Below, in pieces: positions 4,846 to 5,552 of a stretch of DNA of 5,552 bases. The stretch is from positions 1-5,552 of the forward strand of contig JAAENB010000342.1 in assembly GCA_024224995.1 (NCBI GenBank). The letters are read 5' to 3'. Position 1 is the first letter of the stretch; the number at the start of each line of letters is the position of its first letter. Source of the stretch: a bacterium (GTDB lineage Bacteria > Spirochaetota > UBA4802 > UBA5550). The notes beneath the pieces are model-generated. The model searched no databases. It saw only the letters and a program-made list of their open reading frames with translations, and had not been told where the DNA came from. The translations under genes and the position numbers were made by a program.

Positions 4846-5552
4846 ATGAAAAAAATAATTTCCGGTATCTTCGTACTCACCTGTTTCCTGCCGGTGCGGC
4901 TATTCCCCGCTGATATAATTTCCGGAGACTCCGTTAGCGTGACCGCTTTTTCAAAGGACGAACGCTATGTTGCAATTGAGATCTCGTCAATTGATACGGC
5001 AGTGGGAGGGAATTACCAGCCCCCCGCGTGGCTGGTACTTGCGGACTCCTATAATAAAAATATTATACAAAAAACACTCATTACAAAAGAAATTTCTCCC
5101 GATTGCGAGTCCGATACAATTGCAGAGCGGCTCAGGCGGGCAAATAAAAAGCGGAAAGAAAGAGCCTATAATAATCTGAAACGGAAAAATTATGCTTTTG
5201 AAGTTAATAAATTTAATTTTGCTCAAAATATTGAGGTGAAACACCGGATTCTAAAAGAAGACGATTCCAATGGAGAAGCTGTTATTTACCTGTATCATGG
5301 CGATACCAGGTATTCAATGACCGTGGGAAGAGTTGCTGTCTCCGATCGGCCCGCCGGAGGGGAGGGGTTTAGCCTGCGTGGGATCTCTGCCTCTCCCAAT
5401 GAAAAAACCCTGGTGGTCTCTTACGGGGAACACCCGGTCATGGAATTTGATGCCGGGTTAGATGGCGCTCTTATAATCAACCGCTTTAATTTATCGTATT
5501 TCTATAACTCCGTAGGGTTTGAATACTATAAAAAGAAATCGTACAGAGAGGC
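4846..5552 (+). CDS. Exported protein with propeller-like repeats and a TPR start; C-terminus beyond the window
   Basis: The frame is open from ATG 4846 to the right edge (235 complete codons), preceded by AGGCGG five bases upstream. The N-terminus has a Sec-type signal peptide: KK, then a hydrophobic stretch (IISGIFVLTCFLPV, 4-17) and a likely cut after LFPA (about residue 22). No proper lipobox is present. Two segments resemble the strand-turn of WD40/PD40-type propeller repeats: VTAFSKDERYVAIEI (32-46, followed by AWLVLADSYNKN) and ISASPNEKTLVVSYG (180-194). Between them lies a basic, probably helical stretch (about 93-115, many Arg/Lys). The last residues, FYNSVGFEYYKKKSYREA, fit a tetratricopeptide repeat (Gly224, Tyr227, Tyr233, Ala236 in the G8/Y11/Y17/A20 spacing), so TPRs probably continue. 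It is likely a periplasmic or outer-surface protein. I do not recognise the family; a resemblance to spirochaetal DUF2259 proteins is only an impression. Confidence 0.75.
   Translation, partial: MKKIISGIFVLTCFLPVRLFPADIISGDSVSVTAFSKDERYVAIEISSIDTAVGGNYQPPAWLVLADSYNKNIIQKTLITKEISPDCESDTIAERLRRANKKRKERAYNNLKRKNYAFEVNKFNFAQNIEVKHRILKEDDSNGEAVIYLYHGDTRYSMTVGRVAVSDRPAGGEGFSLRGISASPNEKTLVVSYGEHPVMEFDAGLDGALIINRFNLSYFYNSVGFEYYKKKSYRE

Noticed and set aside
4987..5244. Minus-strand 85-codon open frame inside the right-hand gene
   Set aside because: The plus strand encodes a continuous protein with signal peptide and repeat motifs through the same bases, so this is a shadow.

Overview
The window looks like chromosomal DNA of a Gram-negative-type bacterium, probably an anaerobe of the spirochaete or deltaproteobacterial kind. 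That guess rests on an acetyl-CoA hydrolase/transferase-GNAT fusion, a DUF6597-type AraC N-terminus, and an exported protein with propeller-like repeats running into a TPR. None of these fixes a taxon. I see no rRNA, tRNA, CRISPR array or complete mobile element.

Four genes run leftwards on the minus strand and could share one transcript starting near 4698: a UDP-galactopyranose mutase (4669-3551), an MGDG-synthase/MurG-like glycosyltransferase (3566-2418, overlapping the mutase by 16 bases), a CoA-transferase-like/GNAT fusion (2363-516, 54 bases further on), and the N-terminal domain of an AraC-type regulator (538-143, overlapping the fusion by 23 bases). The regulator stops before any helix-turn-helix and looks broken. 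Positions 1-142 hold no gene I can support, only a strong near-perfect inverted repeat at 9-41. A divergent promoter region (4670-4845) separates the minus block from a plus-strand gene for an exported protein (4846 to beyond the right edge).

The mutase and glycosyltransferase are clearly AT-rich, while the fusion gene and the left end are GC-richer, with the switch near 2400. The sugar pair may therefore be a transferred cassette placed ahead of an older regulatory gene pair. The mutase would make UDP-galactofuranose, and the glycosyltransferase would use a UDP-sugar on a lipid-type acceptor.

The most interesting object is the 615-residue fusion. Its CoA-transferase half keeps family landmarks but has Asn238 where the catalytic Glu is expected, and its glycine-rich CoA/oxyanion motifs are altered. 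Its GNAT half keeps an intact acetyl-CoA loop and resembles the GNAT domain of Pat-type lysine acetyltransferases. I infer a sensor-plus-acetyltransferase: a dead CoA-transferase fold used as an acyl-CoA sensing module, parallel to the dead acyl-CoA synthetase module of Pat.
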